Shown here piece after piece: positions 16,508 to 24,534 of a stretch of DNA of 64,000 nucleotides. Every line of letters starts with the position of its first letter. The first letter of the stretch is position 1. The DNA lies in contig OZ244029.1 of the NCBI GenBank assembly GCA_965214945.1, forward strand, positions 1,612,001 through 1,676,000, written 5' to 3'. This stretch comes from JAAXHB01 sp965214945. Lineage in GTDB: Bacteria > Actinomycetota > Acidimicrobiia > Acidimicrobiales > Aldehydirespiratoraceae. The position numbers and the translations under genes are program-made. The notes under the pieces were generated by a model that was not told where the DNA came from, searched no databases, and saw only the letters and a program-made list of their open reading frames with translations.

Positions 16508-16655
16508 GGTTCGCTTCGGCCCGAAGTTCGACCGGACTCGCCGGCGTACGACTCTGATGAGCCGCACGCCGGTTCACCGTTGCGGGTCAGTGCCGGGATC
16601 TAACCGGACTTCGCCTCCGGGCCGGGGCTCATCATAGGCGTCGCCGGCCCCGGCT
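16508..16655 (-). promoter_or_regulatory. Cobalamin riboswitch controlling the btuFCD-cobO operon
   Basis: Read on the minus strand, the leader carries the conserved core of the AdoCbl riboswitch: 'GGCGAAGTCCGG', then 'GATCCCGGCACTG', then ACCCGCAACGGTGA (16574-16587). A long variable hairpin (CCGGCGTG...TACGCCGG) follows, and then the B12-box-like 'CGAGTCCGGTCGAAC' (16526-16540). A further hairpin, CGGCAG-CTTT-CTGCCG (16460-16475), lies between it and the ribosome binding site and could be part of the expression platform. Cobalamin binding would normally repress the downstream transporter. The aptamer borders are approximate. Confidence 0.85.
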
Positions 16656-16680
16656 GGCTCACTTCGGCCTTCGGGAGCGT

Positions 16681-17547
16681 CTAACCCGTTTCGAGCCCGG
16701 CGACGTCGGCTGCCTGTATCTCATACAGCGAACTCGTGTCATCGATCCTCGGGACGATCGGCGGCGGGCCGCCGAAGCGCGCATGGCGAGATCGCCGGCC
16801 CCGCACCGGGCGCTGCACTGCCTCGTCCTCAACCATCACGGCGCCGTAGTACAGCGGGTACGCGTCTCCGGCCCGGTAGGCGAAGATGAGCGTGGGCCGG
16901 TCGCTCTTGGAGAGGTTGGGCAGCGACGAGTGCGGCGTCAGACCGTGAAGAAACACCGCACTGCCGGCCGGCCCGGCAAGGGCGCGGGGAGCTGTGTCGA
17001 TGTCGGCCTCGTCGACGACCCTGCCCGCGAACGCCCGGCTCGGCGTGCTGTGGTCGAGATATGCGTGGTGCCGGCGCGGCAGCACCTGCAGGCAGCCGTT
17101 GGCCTCGCTCGCATCCCGCAGATAGATCAGAACGGCCAAAACTCCGTCATTGCTGTGCGGGTAGTAGGCCAGATCCTGGTGCCATTTGACCGGTGAGCCG
17201 ACTCGGGCCGGCTTGCAGTTGAGCTTGCTGTGATGCAGATCGAGATCGGGGCCGAGAAGTGATTCGACGCGGTCAACCACGCGAGGATCGTGCGCGACCA
17301 CTCGAAACGCCTCATGGCGGGCGTAGGGATCGATGATGCGTCTCAAGGCGGGCGTTCCGGTGTCGGCCGGCTCCAACTCAATGAAGCCGCCGTCGATAGC
17401 GCCGGCGCGCGCCGCAGCGGTGACCTCGTGTATAGCCTCGCGGAGGCCGGCAAGATCAGCTGCGTCCAAGACTCCTTCCACCAACAGCCAGCCCTCACGG
17501 TGGTAGTGGCCGATCTGGCCTTTAGTGAGCGGCCACAGCAGGCTCAT
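16681..17547 (-). CDS. Phytanoyl-CoA dioxygenase (PhyH) family protein
   Basis: A 288-residue Fe(II)/2-oxoglutarate oxygenase. His123 and Asp125 ('KWHQDLAYYP') form the HxD pair, and His206 ('HGLTPHSSLPN') the third ligand. The N-terminal 'YHREGWLLVEGVLDAADLAGL' is the standard PhyH opening. The long region after the HxD, including 'CLQVLPRRHHAYLDHS', resembles members acting on free small molecules rather than acyl-CoAs. It is divergent from the rhamnonate-dehydratase-like gene at 17738, with which it shares a 190-base promoter region. Confidence 0.87.
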   Translation of the reverse strand: MSLLWPLTKGQIGHYHREGWLLVEGVLDAADLAGLREAIHEVTAAARAGAIDGGFIELEPADTGTPALRRIIDPYARHEAFRVVAHDPRVVDRVESLLGPDLDLHHSKLNCKPARVGSPVKWHQDLAYYPHSNDGVLAVLIYLRDASEANGCLQVLPRRHHAYLDHSTPSRAFAGRVVDEADIDTAPRALAGPAGSAVFLHGLTPHSSLPNLSKSDRPTLIFAYRAGDAYPLYYGAVMVEDEAVQRPVRGRRSRHARFGGPPPIVPRIDDTSSLYEIQAADVAGLETG

Positions 17548-17562
17548 GCGCTCATCAGCACT

Positions 17563-17621
17563 ATGGGCTCAGCCACCCTGACTAGCCGCCGTGGATTCAG
17601 CGACCATGGGCTCAACCACCC
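17563..17621. repeat. Direct repeat in the divergent promoter region
   Basis: ATGGGCTCAGCCACCC (17563-17578) recurs with one change as ATGGGCTCAACCACCC (17606-17621), 43 bases apart. It lies between the divergent PhyH and dehydratase genes. A TTGACA hexamer follows at 17641-17646, but no good -10 lies at standard distance, so a promoter here is only possible. The repeat could be operator half-sites or another small intergenic duplication. Confidence 0.6.
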
Positions 17622-17737
17622 GGGCCCCGGCGTAGTGGACTTGACATCGTTGTGCATAGCGATGGCATTCTAAGGGTGCAGATTAGTGCAGAGCGCAGGC
17701 AGCGGAACAGACAACACAGCAGGGAACGACTTGTGAC

Positions 17738-18904
17738 ATGAGAATCGAACGGGTGAAAGTCACACACATTGACATGTCGTTCTGGGGGGACTTTGCCAGC
17801 CGCCAAGACGAACTCCGACTGGTCACCCTGATGGCGATCTACCCCCGCTATCGGCATCCGCTGTCGAGTTGGTTTCCAGCGGATGCCATGTGCGTGGTGG
17901 AGATTGAGGCCGACAACGGCTCTGTGGGCACCGGCTGGTGCGAGGACTACTCCAGCGCCACCAGCGTCATCGTGGAGCAGCACCTCAGCCGGCTCCTGAT
18001 CGGGGCCGACCCGCGCGATCGCAGCATGCTGTGGGATCAGATGTACCGCAGCACCATGCCCTACGGCCGAAAAGGCCCGGCGCTCTTCGCGATTAGCGCT
18101 GTGGACATCGCTCTTTGGGATCTGGCTGGCAAGCACTTCGACCAGCCGGTGTTTCAGCTCCTCGGCGGGCGTGCACGCCGAGCCATTCCAATCTACGCCA
18201 GTCACCTCCACTTCACTTCTGAGGACGAGTTCACACAAGAGGCTGCCGATTATGTGAGACGAGGCTTCAAAGCCATGAAGATGCGCTTTCTGCACGGTCC
18301 AGCGGGCGGGCCGCGGGGCATGAGGCGCAACGCCGAACTCGTGCAGTTGCTGCGTGAGACAGTCGGCGACGACATAGACATCATGGGCGACGCCTACATG
18401 GGTTGGGACTTGGAGTACGCGCTCCGCATGTGCCGCATGTTGGCGCCGTTCAATATGAAATGGGTCGAGGAACCGTTGCTACCCGATCAGGTCCGCGACT
18501 ACGCGAGCTTGCGGCGCGAGTCGCCCGTGCCGATAGCCGCCGGAGAGCACGAGACCACCCGCTACGGCTTCGCGCAGCTCATAGAGGCGGAGGCTCTGGA
18601 TGTCATCCAGTTCGACATAGGCCGCGTCGGAGGTTTCAGCGAGGCTCGCCGGGTTTGCGCGCTGGCGCAAGCCGCTGGGCTCCCCGTGTACACCCACGCC
18701 TACGGCCTGCCGACGCTGCATTTGGCTACCAGCGAGCAGGCCATCGGCATGGTGGAGTATTTTCCGGTGCCCGTGTGGGACGACATCGATGAGGTACCCC
18801 ACTTCGATGGAGCGGTCATCCCGGTCGGTGGAGAAGTCGTCCTGGACGACGCTCCGGGCCTCGGTGCGACGCTGTCGCTGCCCGGCTTCGCGCCGCTTGC
18901 ATGA
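17738..18904 (+). CDS. L-rhamnonate dehydratase-like enolase-superfamily enzyme (copy 1)
   Basis: The 388 residues follow the RhmD subgroup of the enolase superfamily. 'YPRYRHPLSSWFPA' matches the substrate-contacting N-terminal loop, 'MPYGRKGPALFAISAVDIAL' the signature helix and 'KMRFLHGPAGG' strand 2. Metal ligands are Asp218, Glu244 and Glu270 ('AGEHETTRYGF'), with Asp293 and His320 ('THAYG') as the catalytic dyad. RhmD dehydrates L-rhamnonate to 2-keto-3-deoxy-L-rhamnonate. Its stop overlaps the aldolase start (ATGA). A paralogue lies at 21934, and the two probably differ in substrate. Confidence 0.82.
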   Translation: MRIERVKVTHIDMSFWGDFASRQDELRLVTLMAIYPRYRHPLSSWFPADAMCVVEIEADNGSVGTGWCEDYSSATSVIVEQHLSRLLIGADPRDRSMLWDQMYRSTMPYGRKGPALFAISAVDIALWDLAGKHFDQPVFQLLGGRARRAIPIYASHLHFTSEDEFTQEAADYVRRGFKAMKMRFLHGPAGGPRGMRRNAELVQLLRETVGDDIDIMGDAYMGWDLEYALRMCRMLAPFNMKWVEEPLLPDQVRDYASLRRESPVPIAAGEHETTRYGFAQLIEAEALDVIQFDIGRVGGFSEARRVCALAQAAGLPVYTHAYGLPTLHLATSEQAIGMVEYFPVPVWDDIDEVPHFDGAVIPVGGEVVLDDAPGLGATLSLPGFAPLA

Positions 18905-19824
18905 GCGGGGTACTCGAGCTGCGTGGCGTCGTGCCCGTGGTCGCCACGCCGTTTCATCCCGACGAGTCGCTGGACATCGCCTCGCTAAGACGGCTGATCG
19001 ACTGGATCGCAGGCCGGGGCTTCCCGGCGATGTGCTTGCCCGCTTACGGCAGCGAGTATTACAAGCTCAGCGCATCCGAGCGCGACCTGGTGGTGTCAAC
19101 GGCCGTCGATGCGAACCAGGGGCGGATTCCAATAATCGCCCAGGCCAACCATGCTTCAGCGCGTGTCGCATCCAAGCTGGCCGCTCGATACAGCGAAATG
19201 GGCGCCGACATGATCGCGATTGCCATACCTCGGCAGTTCACGGCCTCAAACGCGGACATTCTCGACTACTGCGGTTGTATCGCATCGTCGACGTCGCTGC
19301 CACTGCTGATCCAGGACTTCAACCCCGGCAAGCCCACAATCGGAGTTGACTTCGTAGCGGAGCTGGCGGCCAAGCACGACAACTTCCAGTACGTGAAACT
19401 CGAAGATCCGATGATGGTGGACAAGATCATCGCCATCCGCGAGCGCATGAGCGACCGAATCGGCATCCTGGAGGGGTGGGGCGGTCAGTACATGCTCGAG
19501 GGGATCGACTCTGGGATAGACGGAATCATGCCCGGAGCGGCCATAGCAGACCTGCTGCATCTCGTCTTCTTGAACTACAGCTCAATCGACCGGTCCAAAG
19601 CACACGACATGTTCGGACTGCTCCTGCCTTTCATCAACTTTGCATTGCAAGACTTCGAGACGTTTCTGCACCTGGAGAAGCAGATGCTCACAAGGCGGGG
19701 TCTCATCAAGTCGGCAACCGTTCGATCGCTGACGCGAACTCCGAGTGCTGCCGTGCAGGCGCACGTTGAATTCCTGGTCGACCAGATCGAGCGAATACTC
19801 AAGACAGTTGACCTTGACATCTGA
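18901..19824 (+). CDS. DapA-family (DHDPS/NAL) aldolase, probable 2-keto-3-deoxy sugar-acid aldolase
   Basis: A 307-residue member of the N-acetylneuraminate lyase / dihydrodipicolinate synthase superfamily. 'GVVPVVATPFHPDESLDIASL' is the classic opening, and the Schiff-base Lys166 is in 'YVKLEDP'. The usual Tyr of the 'YN-P' motif is missing: the position reads 'LLIQDFNPG' (138-142). Some keto-acid aldolases of the superfamily are similarly diverged there. It overlaps the dehydratase gene by 4 bases (ATGA), which argues that it cleaves that enzyme's 2-keto-3-deoxy product, probably to pyruvate and lactaldehyde. Confidence 0.8.
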   Translation: MSGVLELRGVVPVVATPFHPDESLDIASLRRLIDWIAGRGFPAMCLPAYGSEYYKLSASERDLVVSTAVDANQGRIPIIAQANHASARVASKLAARYSEMGADMIAIAIPRQFTASNADILDYCGCIASSTSLPLLIQDFNPGKPTIGVDFVAELAAKHDNFQYVKLEDPMMVDKIIAIRERMSDRIGILEGWGGQYMLEGIDSGIDGIMPGAAIADLLHLVFLNYSSIDRSKAHDMFGLLLPFINFALQDFETFLHLEKQMLTRRGLIKSATVRSLTRTPSAAVQAHVEFLVDQIERILKTVDLDI

Positions 19825-19919
19825 CATACAGCCGCTCTCCGCCGAGTCTGGACCCACTAGCGGTTGGGCACTCGGGAACAGACACATTGGAGACTCGCCA
19901 ACACGGATCGGAGACGATA

Positions 19920-21017
19920 ATGACAGTGAAGATAGGCGTCGTGGGCGCAGGCTGGTGGTCCACGCGAGCCCACCTGCCAGCCATCGTCGCCAACCCCGAC
20001 GCGGAGCTGACCGCGATCGCGGAGCCGATCGACGAGAAGCGGCAGCGGGCAGCCTCGGTGTTCCATCCTGTGAACTCCTATTCCGATCACAGGCAGATGC
20101 TCGACCATGAGGACCTCGACGGCGTCGTGATAGCTGTTCCGCACACCGCCCATTTCGGCGTGGCTATGGCCGCTCTCAGGGCGGGACAGCATCTCATGCT
20201 CGAGAAGCCCATGGTCGTCGAGTCTCGGCATGCTGCCGAACTCCTCGCTGAATCGACGAGTCGCGGCCTGGAGATCGTGGTGGGCTACCCCTTCCATTAC
20301 AACCAGCAGGTGTTGGCGGTGAGAGACTGGATAGCCGACGGCAAGATCGGAGACCTGCTGTACGTCCACACACTGTTCGCCTCCATCGTGTGGGATCTGT
20401 TCCGTGGCGATGTCGACTTGGTCGCCGACGCAGTCGGGTTCACTATCACGCCCACAGGAACCGACACCTACGGCGATCCGGCGCTGTCGGGCGGCGGCCA
20501 GGCGATCGTTCAGATCACCCACTCCGCGGCGTTGCTGCTCTTCATGACGGGATTGGTTCCCGTGGAGGTATTCGCGTTCATGGAGAACAAGGACTTGCGG
20601 GTCGATCTGGTGGACGCGCTCGCGGTTCGCTTCGAGGGTGGCTGCATCGGCACGATCGGCTCGACCGGATCCACAGCTCGCACGCAGGAGGAGCTGCTGG
20701 AGTACCGACTCTATGGAACCGAAGGCCATATCCTGATGGATCTGATGACATCGGACGTGGGCATGTTCCGGGGCGATGGCTCGGTGGTACGGAATCCAGT
20801 CGCACCGACGACGTCGGTGGCCACTGCCTACGCGGAGTCCTACCCGGAGGACGCACCGGTCAACAATCTCGTCGACGTGATTCTTCGCAGAGACGCGAAC
20901 CTCTCACCGCCTCAGCTAGGTGCCGAAGTGGTGCGCTTGTTGGAAGCTGCCTACGAGTCGGCCCGCACCGGGCAACCGCAGCCCGTCTTGTCGAATGACC
21001 ACTACCGACCCCAATAG
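19920..21017 (+). CDS. Gfo/Idh/MocA-family oxidoreductase
   Basis: The 365 residues contain an N-terminal Rossmann domain ('KIGVVGAGWWSTRAHLPAI'), the 'VVIAVPHTAHF' strand and the catalytic 'MLEKPM' (EKP) motif, then the C-terminal alpha/beta domain. The family oxidises or epimerises sugars with NAD(P). In this operon it could be the aldose 1-dehydrogenase that makes the lactone for the following gene (inference). ATG 19920 is chosen because GGAGA precedes it by 5 bases. A 12-residue upstream extension has no ribosome binding site. Confidence 0.82.
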   Translation: MTVKIGVVGAGWWSTRAHLPAIVANPDAELTAIAEPIDEKRQRAASVFHPVNSYSDHRQMLDHEDLDGVVIAVPHTAHFGVAMAALRAGQHLMLEKPMVVESRHAAELLAESTSRGLEIVVGYPFHYNQQVLAVRDWIADGKIGDLLYVHTLFASIVWDLFRGDVDLVADAVGFTITPTGTDTYGDPALSGGGQAIVQITHSAALLLFMTGLVPVEVFAFMENKDLRVDLVDALAVRFEGGCIGTIGSTGSTARTQEELLEYRLYGTEGHILMDLMTSDVGMFRGDGSVVRNPVAPTTSVATAYAESYPEDAPVNNLVDVILRRDANLSPPQLGAEVVRLLEAAYESARTGQPQPVLSNDHYRPQ

Positions 21018-21043
21018 CACGACCCCAATAGCTCCGACCCCAA
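21006..21043 (+). repeat. Three-fold tandem CGACCCCAATAGC repeat
   Basis: CGACCCCAATAGC occurs at 21006-21018 and 21020-21032, and its first nine bases occur again at 21035-21043. The first copy contains the stop codon of the Gfo/Idh gene and the rest fills the gap to the lactonase gene. Confidence 0.75.
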
Positions 21044-21059
21044 CCCGAAAGCAGAGGCC

Positions 21060-21923
21060 ATGGCCGACCAATACATCGACTGCCACCATCATCTCTGGGA
21101 CATGGATGCGGGCACGTACCTGTGGCTTGAAGAAGAAGACCCGGAGGAGACCGCGATCGTCGGCGACTACTCTGCGATCCGCCGCAGCTACCTGATCAGC
21201 GACCTGCTCTCCGATTTCAAGGGATCCAACGTGGTCAAGTCCGTACACGTGCAGGCTGAGTACGGGGGCCCCGACCAGGTTTGGGAGACCGCCTGGCTGC
21301 AGTCGGTCGCCGATGAACACGGCTACCCGCACGGGATCATCGCCAAGAGCGACCTTACCTCCGACACCGTGAGAGCCGACCTCGAACAGCACGCCGAGCA
21401 CGCCAACATGCGCGGCGTGCGCAACTTCGTTCAGGGCGACGACCTGCTGACGCCCGAGTTCACACGCGGCCTGCAGGCCCTTGCCGACCTCGGCTTCGTC
21501 TACGACCTCAACTCCACATGGGAGGGAATGGCGGGCGCCCGCCGGGCGGCGAACCTGTTTCCCGGCCTGCAGTTCATACTCGGACACGCCGGAATGCCGC
21601 TCGAGCGCACCGTGGATTACTTCGAGAGCTGGCGGTCCGCCATGGCCGACTTGGCGCAAGCGCCGAACATGGCGGTGAAGATCTCCGGATTGGGCATGGC
21701 CGACCACAACTGGACGGTTGAAAGCATCCGCCCCTGGGTGATGGCCGTAATCGAGATCTTCGGTGTCGAGCGGTGCATGTTCGCGTCCAACTGGCCCGTC
21801 GACAGCCTGTACAGCGACTACGGGACCGTCGTCGACGCCTACCGCCAGATTGTCGCCGACTTCTCGAACTCTGAACGAGACGCCCTGTTCTGGCGCAACG
21901 CCGAGCAGTACTACAAGATCTGA
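21060..21923 (+). CDS. COG3618 amidohydrolase, L-rhamnono/L-fuconolactonase-like
   Basis: A 287-residue amidohydrolase of the lactonase branch. 'YIDCHHHLWDMD' supplies the first metal-site His residues, 'ILGHAGMP' a middle His and 'MFASNWPVDSLY' the C-terminal catalytic Asp. Enzymes of this group hydrolyse sugar-acid lactones such as L-rhamnono- and L-fucono-1,4-lactone. It is flanked by a dehydrogenase and an RhmD-like dehydratase, exactly the place of the lactonase in the non-phosphorylative route. Confidence 0.82.
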   Translation: MADQYIDCHHHLWDMDAGTYLWLEEEDPEETAIVGDYSAIRRSYLISDLLSDFKGSNVVKSVHVQAEYGGPDQVWETAWLQSVADEHGYPHGIIAKSDLTSDTVRADLEQHAEHANMRGVRNFVQGDDLLTPEFTRGLQALADLGFVYDLNSTWEGMAGARRAANLFPGLQFILGHAGMPLERTVDYFESWRSAMADLAQAPNMAVKISGLGMADHNWTVESIRPWVMAVIEIFGVERCMFASNWPVDSLYSDYGTVVDAYRQIVADFSNSERDALFWRNAEQYYKI

Positions 21924-21933
21924 GGGCACCGCA

Positions 21934-23103
21934 ATGACGACAATTCGCAACGTCCGAGTCCGTCACGCTGCCAGGTCGATTTGGGGCCACCTGGCAGAGC
22001 GGGAGAAGACGCTTCCCCTGGTAACTCCGCTTGACATCTATCCCGAATACCAGCAGACACGCGGGTCGTGGTTCTGGGATTCGCGAATGGCTGTCGTGGA
22101 GATTGAGACCGACGACGGAATCGTGGGCCAGGGATGGTGCGAGGATGGTGTCAACGCGGTCACCGGAGTGGTCGAAGGCCATCTCGGACGGTTGCTGATC
22201 GGCAGTGAGGCGTCCAACGTGGAAGGCTTGTGGGACCGTATGTATCGGGCCACTCTCCCCTACGGGCGCAAGGGGATCGCCCTGCAGGCGATCAGCGCGA
22301 TCGACATCGCCTTGTGGGACAACCTGGGCCGTGCAGCCGGAAAGCCCGTCTACGAGCTGCTGGGAGGCCCGGTGCACCTCTCAATTCCGGTGTACGCCTC
22401 TGCGCTGCATCCGGTGGGCGTCAAGAAGGTTGCCCGGGAGGCGCGGGCCTACGTCGCCGAGGGGTACGAGGCGATGAAGATGCGCTTTCCGTACGGCCCT
22501 GCAGACGGTGTGCGGGGCATGGCCGAGAATGAGGCCCACATCGCGAACGTACGCGACGCCGTCGGAGGTGACATCGAGATCATGGCCGACGCGTACATGG
22601 GCTGGAACTTCAACTACGCCAAGAAAATGTGCCGGCGACTGGAGCAGTATCGTCTGGCATGGCTGGAAGAGCCGTTCGTGCCCGACGACCTCAACAGCTA
22701 CGCCAAACTGCGGGCTTCCACGTCGATCCCAATCTCCGGCGGGGAGCACGAGTACACCCGATTCGGATTTCTCGACATCATCGAAAAACAGGCAATGGAC
22801 ATCATCCAGCCCGACCTTCGACGCTGCGGCGGATTCACCGAAGGCAAAAAAATATCCGCGCTCGCCCAGGCCGCAGGCGTCACGGTCATCCCCCACGCCT
22901 ACGGCATCACCCACATCCACTTCGCGGTCGCCGATGCCGCGATACCGATGATCGAGTACTTTCCGCTGCCCGTCTGGGATGATCTGCCGGCATCCGATAG
23001 CGAGCCGATCTTCGTCGGTGAGCCTCAGCCCGAGGGCGGGCACGTCACGGTCGAGCGTCTTCCGGGTCTGGGCGTGCGCGTCAACGACACCATCTTCAAG
23101 TAG
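21934..23103 (+). CDS. L-rhamnonate dehydratase-like enolase-superfamily enzyme (copy 2)
   Basis: A 389-residue RhmD-subgroup protein, clearly paralogous to the one at 17738 ('YPEYQQTRGSWFWD', 'LPYGRKGIALQAISAIDIAL', 'KMRFPYGPADGVRGM'). Asp219, Glu245 and Glu271 ('GGEHEYTRFGF') bind the metal; Asp294 ('IQPD') and His321 ('IPHAYG') form the dyad. It is closer to authentic RhmD than copy 1 in the 'SWFWD' and 'IIQPD' segments. The ATG lies 11 bases after the lactonase stop. Two dehydratases in one cluster suggest that two 6-deoxy or related sugar acids are handled. Confidence 0.83.
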   Translation: MTTIRNVRVRHAARSIWGHLAEREKTLPLVTPLDIYPEYQQTRGSWFWDSRMAVVEIETDDGIVGQGWCEDGVNAVTGVVEGHLGRLLIGSEASNVEGLWDRMYRATLPYGRKGIALQAISAIDIALWDNLGRAAGKPVYELLGGPVHLSIPVYASALHPVGVKKVAREARAYVAEGYEAMKMRFPYGPADGVRGMAENEAHIANVRDAVGGDIEIMADAYMGWNFNYAKKMCRRLEQYRLAWLEEPFVPDDLNSYAKLRASTSIPISGGEHEYTRFGFLDIIEKQAMDIIQPDLRRCGGFTEGKKISALAQAAGVTVIPHAYGITHIHFAVADAAIPMIEYFPLPVWDDLPASDSEPIFVGEPQPEGGHVTVERLPGLGVRVNDTIFK

Positions 23104-23121
23104 CGATCACGCCTACCAGAT

Positions 23122-23172
23122 CAGACTGACCTCTCTATACCAGACAGACTGACCTCTACCAGACGACTGACC
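23122..23172. repeat. Three-fold CAGACTGACCTCT-type repeat between converging genes
   Basis: CAGACTGACCTCT occurs at 23122-23134 and 23145-23157, with a degenerate CAGACGACTGACC at 23160-23172. It fills the gap between the converging dehydratase and rhaM genes. The core ACTGACCT also occurs in the duplication at 3229-3263. Confidence 0.7.
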
Positions 23173-23184
23173 CGGGCACCGGGA

Positions 23185-23502
23185 CTACGGGTTCAGGCTC
23201 CAGACATGCTGTAGGGGCATCGGCCACTCGGTGCCCTCCTCGATCTGATCGACAATGAGATCATCGCCCCAATGTTCTTCCCAGCGCACGGCGTCGGCGC
23301 TGGCGTTGTAGCCCGCTGCGGCTGCCTCATAATCGTCCACTTCAATGAAGGAGATCACAAGGTCGCCGTGAAGGTAGATGTCATAGCCGGTGAAGCCCAG
23401 CCCTCTCAGAAGCCGGTCTATCTCCGGCCAGACCTCGGCGTGCTGTCGGGTGTATTTCTGCGGGTCACGCACACGGAACACGTGACACAAACGCCGTGAC
23501 AT
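23185..23502 (-). CDS. rhaM: L-rhamnose mutarotase
   Basis: A 105-residue protein with the RhaM/YiiL signature: 'CHVFRVRDPQKYTRQHAEVW' with the catalytic His, 'GYDIYLHGDLVISFIEVDDY' and the C-terminal 'WP-PLQHVWSL'. RhaM interconverts the alpha and beta anomers of L-rhamnose, which feeds an anomer-specific dehydrogenase. It is the most specific marker in the cluster and is why L-rhamnose is the favoured substrate. It is transcribed with the ABC transporter genes upstream on the minus strand, and is probably the last cistron. Confidence 0.9.
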   Translation of the reverse strand: MSRRLCHVFRVRDPQKYTRQHAEVWPEIDRLLRGLGFTGYDIYLHGDLVISFIEVDDYEAAAAGYNASADAVRWEEHWGDDLIVDQIEEGTEWPMPLQHVWSLNP

Positions 23503-23532
23503 TCCATAACTCCTCGATTAGCTCCAAATTGA

Positions 23533-24534
23533 TTAGCCCCGTGAGAGTCCGATGCGCCGCCATTCGTCGTACAGCACTGCGGCAATCAGAGACGATCCGA
23601 TTGCGATCTGCTGCCAGAACGAGCGAACACTCAGAAGGACCAGCCCGTTGCGTAGTATCTGAATGAACAGCAGCCCGAAGAGCGTCCCGAGCAGGCGACC
23701 GCGTCCGCCTTGGAGGCTCGCTCCCCCCAGGATAACCGCGGTGATCACAGCCAGCTCCGATCCAAAGTTGAAGTTGGGCGCAGCGGTTCCCAGCCTCATA
23801 GACGTGACCACCCCCGCCAACCCGGCCAGAATCCCTGAAACGGCGAAGAAGACTACCTTCCACCGGTTGACTCGAACACCAGCCAGTCGAGACGCTCGGT
23901 CGTTCGAGCCGATGGCGTACATGTAGCGCCCGAACTTGTAGCGGGGGATCACGAACCCGAGCACGATAAAGCAGGCGACGAGTATCCAGACAATGTTAGG
24001 GATGCCGAGGGTCTCGTTTATTCCCATGTCGAGGAATGTCCGGTCGTCGATGATCTTCTCTCGTCCGCCTGTCACCAAATGACCGAAGCCACGAACGATA
24101 GAGAGCGTTCCCAGCGTGGTTATGAGTGGATTGATTCGGCCATAGCCTGTGATAATGCCGTTCACACTGCCGACTAGCAGTCCTAAGATGAGCGCGCCTA
24201 CCACCGATAGCACGAATGGCATTCCCGCGTTCGACAACGATGCAGCGAGGATCGCAGCCGCCGCAGACACCGAGCCGACCGAAAGATCGAAGCCGCCTGA
24301 GATGATCACGATCGTCTCACCGATCGCCATGAGGCCGATGATGACCATTCCCCGGCCGATGCCGTCTGTCATGTTCCGGAATGTGAAGAAGTTCGGAGAC
24401 AGATACCAGAATACTGAGATCTCAACTGACAACGCGATGAGGAGTCCCGGGCCGATATTGTTGAGAGTCCGACGGCCCCAAGCGGCCACAGCAGAAGCAC
24501 GCATCATTCTCAGGGCATTGGCGCTCGTCAGCAT
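23533..24534 (-). CDS. Sugar ABC transporter permease (RbsC/BPD_transp_2 family)
   Basis: A 333-residue permease with 8-10 membrane segments. It contains the family's 'GGFDLSVGSVSAAAAILA' loop, 'TLGTLSIVRGFG' and the C-terminal 'VILGGASLQGGRGRLLGTL'. It forms the channel for a ribose/rhamnose-type importer with the ATPase and binding protein upstream. Its start overlaps the ATPase stop by 7 bases. With rhaM next to it, L-rhamnose uptake is the natural inference. Confidence 0.87.
   Translation of the reverse strand: MLTSANALRMMRASAVAAWGRRTLNNIGPGLLIALSVEISVFWYLSPNFFTFRNMTDGIGRGMVIIGLMAIGETIVIISGGFDLSVGSVSAAAAILAASLSNAGMPFVLSVVGALILGLLVGSVNGIITGYGRINPLITTLGTLSIVRGFGHLVTGGREKIIDDRTFLDMGINETLGIPNIVWILVACFIVLGFVIPRYKFGRYMYAIGSNDRASRLAGVRVNRWKVVFFAVSGILAGLAGVVTSMRLGTAAPNFNFGSELAVITAVILGGASLQGGRGRLLGTLFGLLFIQILRNGLVLLSVRSFWQQIAIGSSLIAAVLYDEWRRIGLSRG

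Noticed and set aside
17641..17669. TTGACA promoter for the first RhmD-like gene
   Set aside because: The -35 is perfect, but the bases at 16-19 spacing give at most three matches to TATAAT, so it is kept only as a possibility.
20916..21950. A 344-codon open frame on the minus strand
   Set aside because: It lies opposite the lactonase gene, which has clear motifs; the antisense product resembles nothing and is Val/Gly/Asp-rich in the way of mirror frames.
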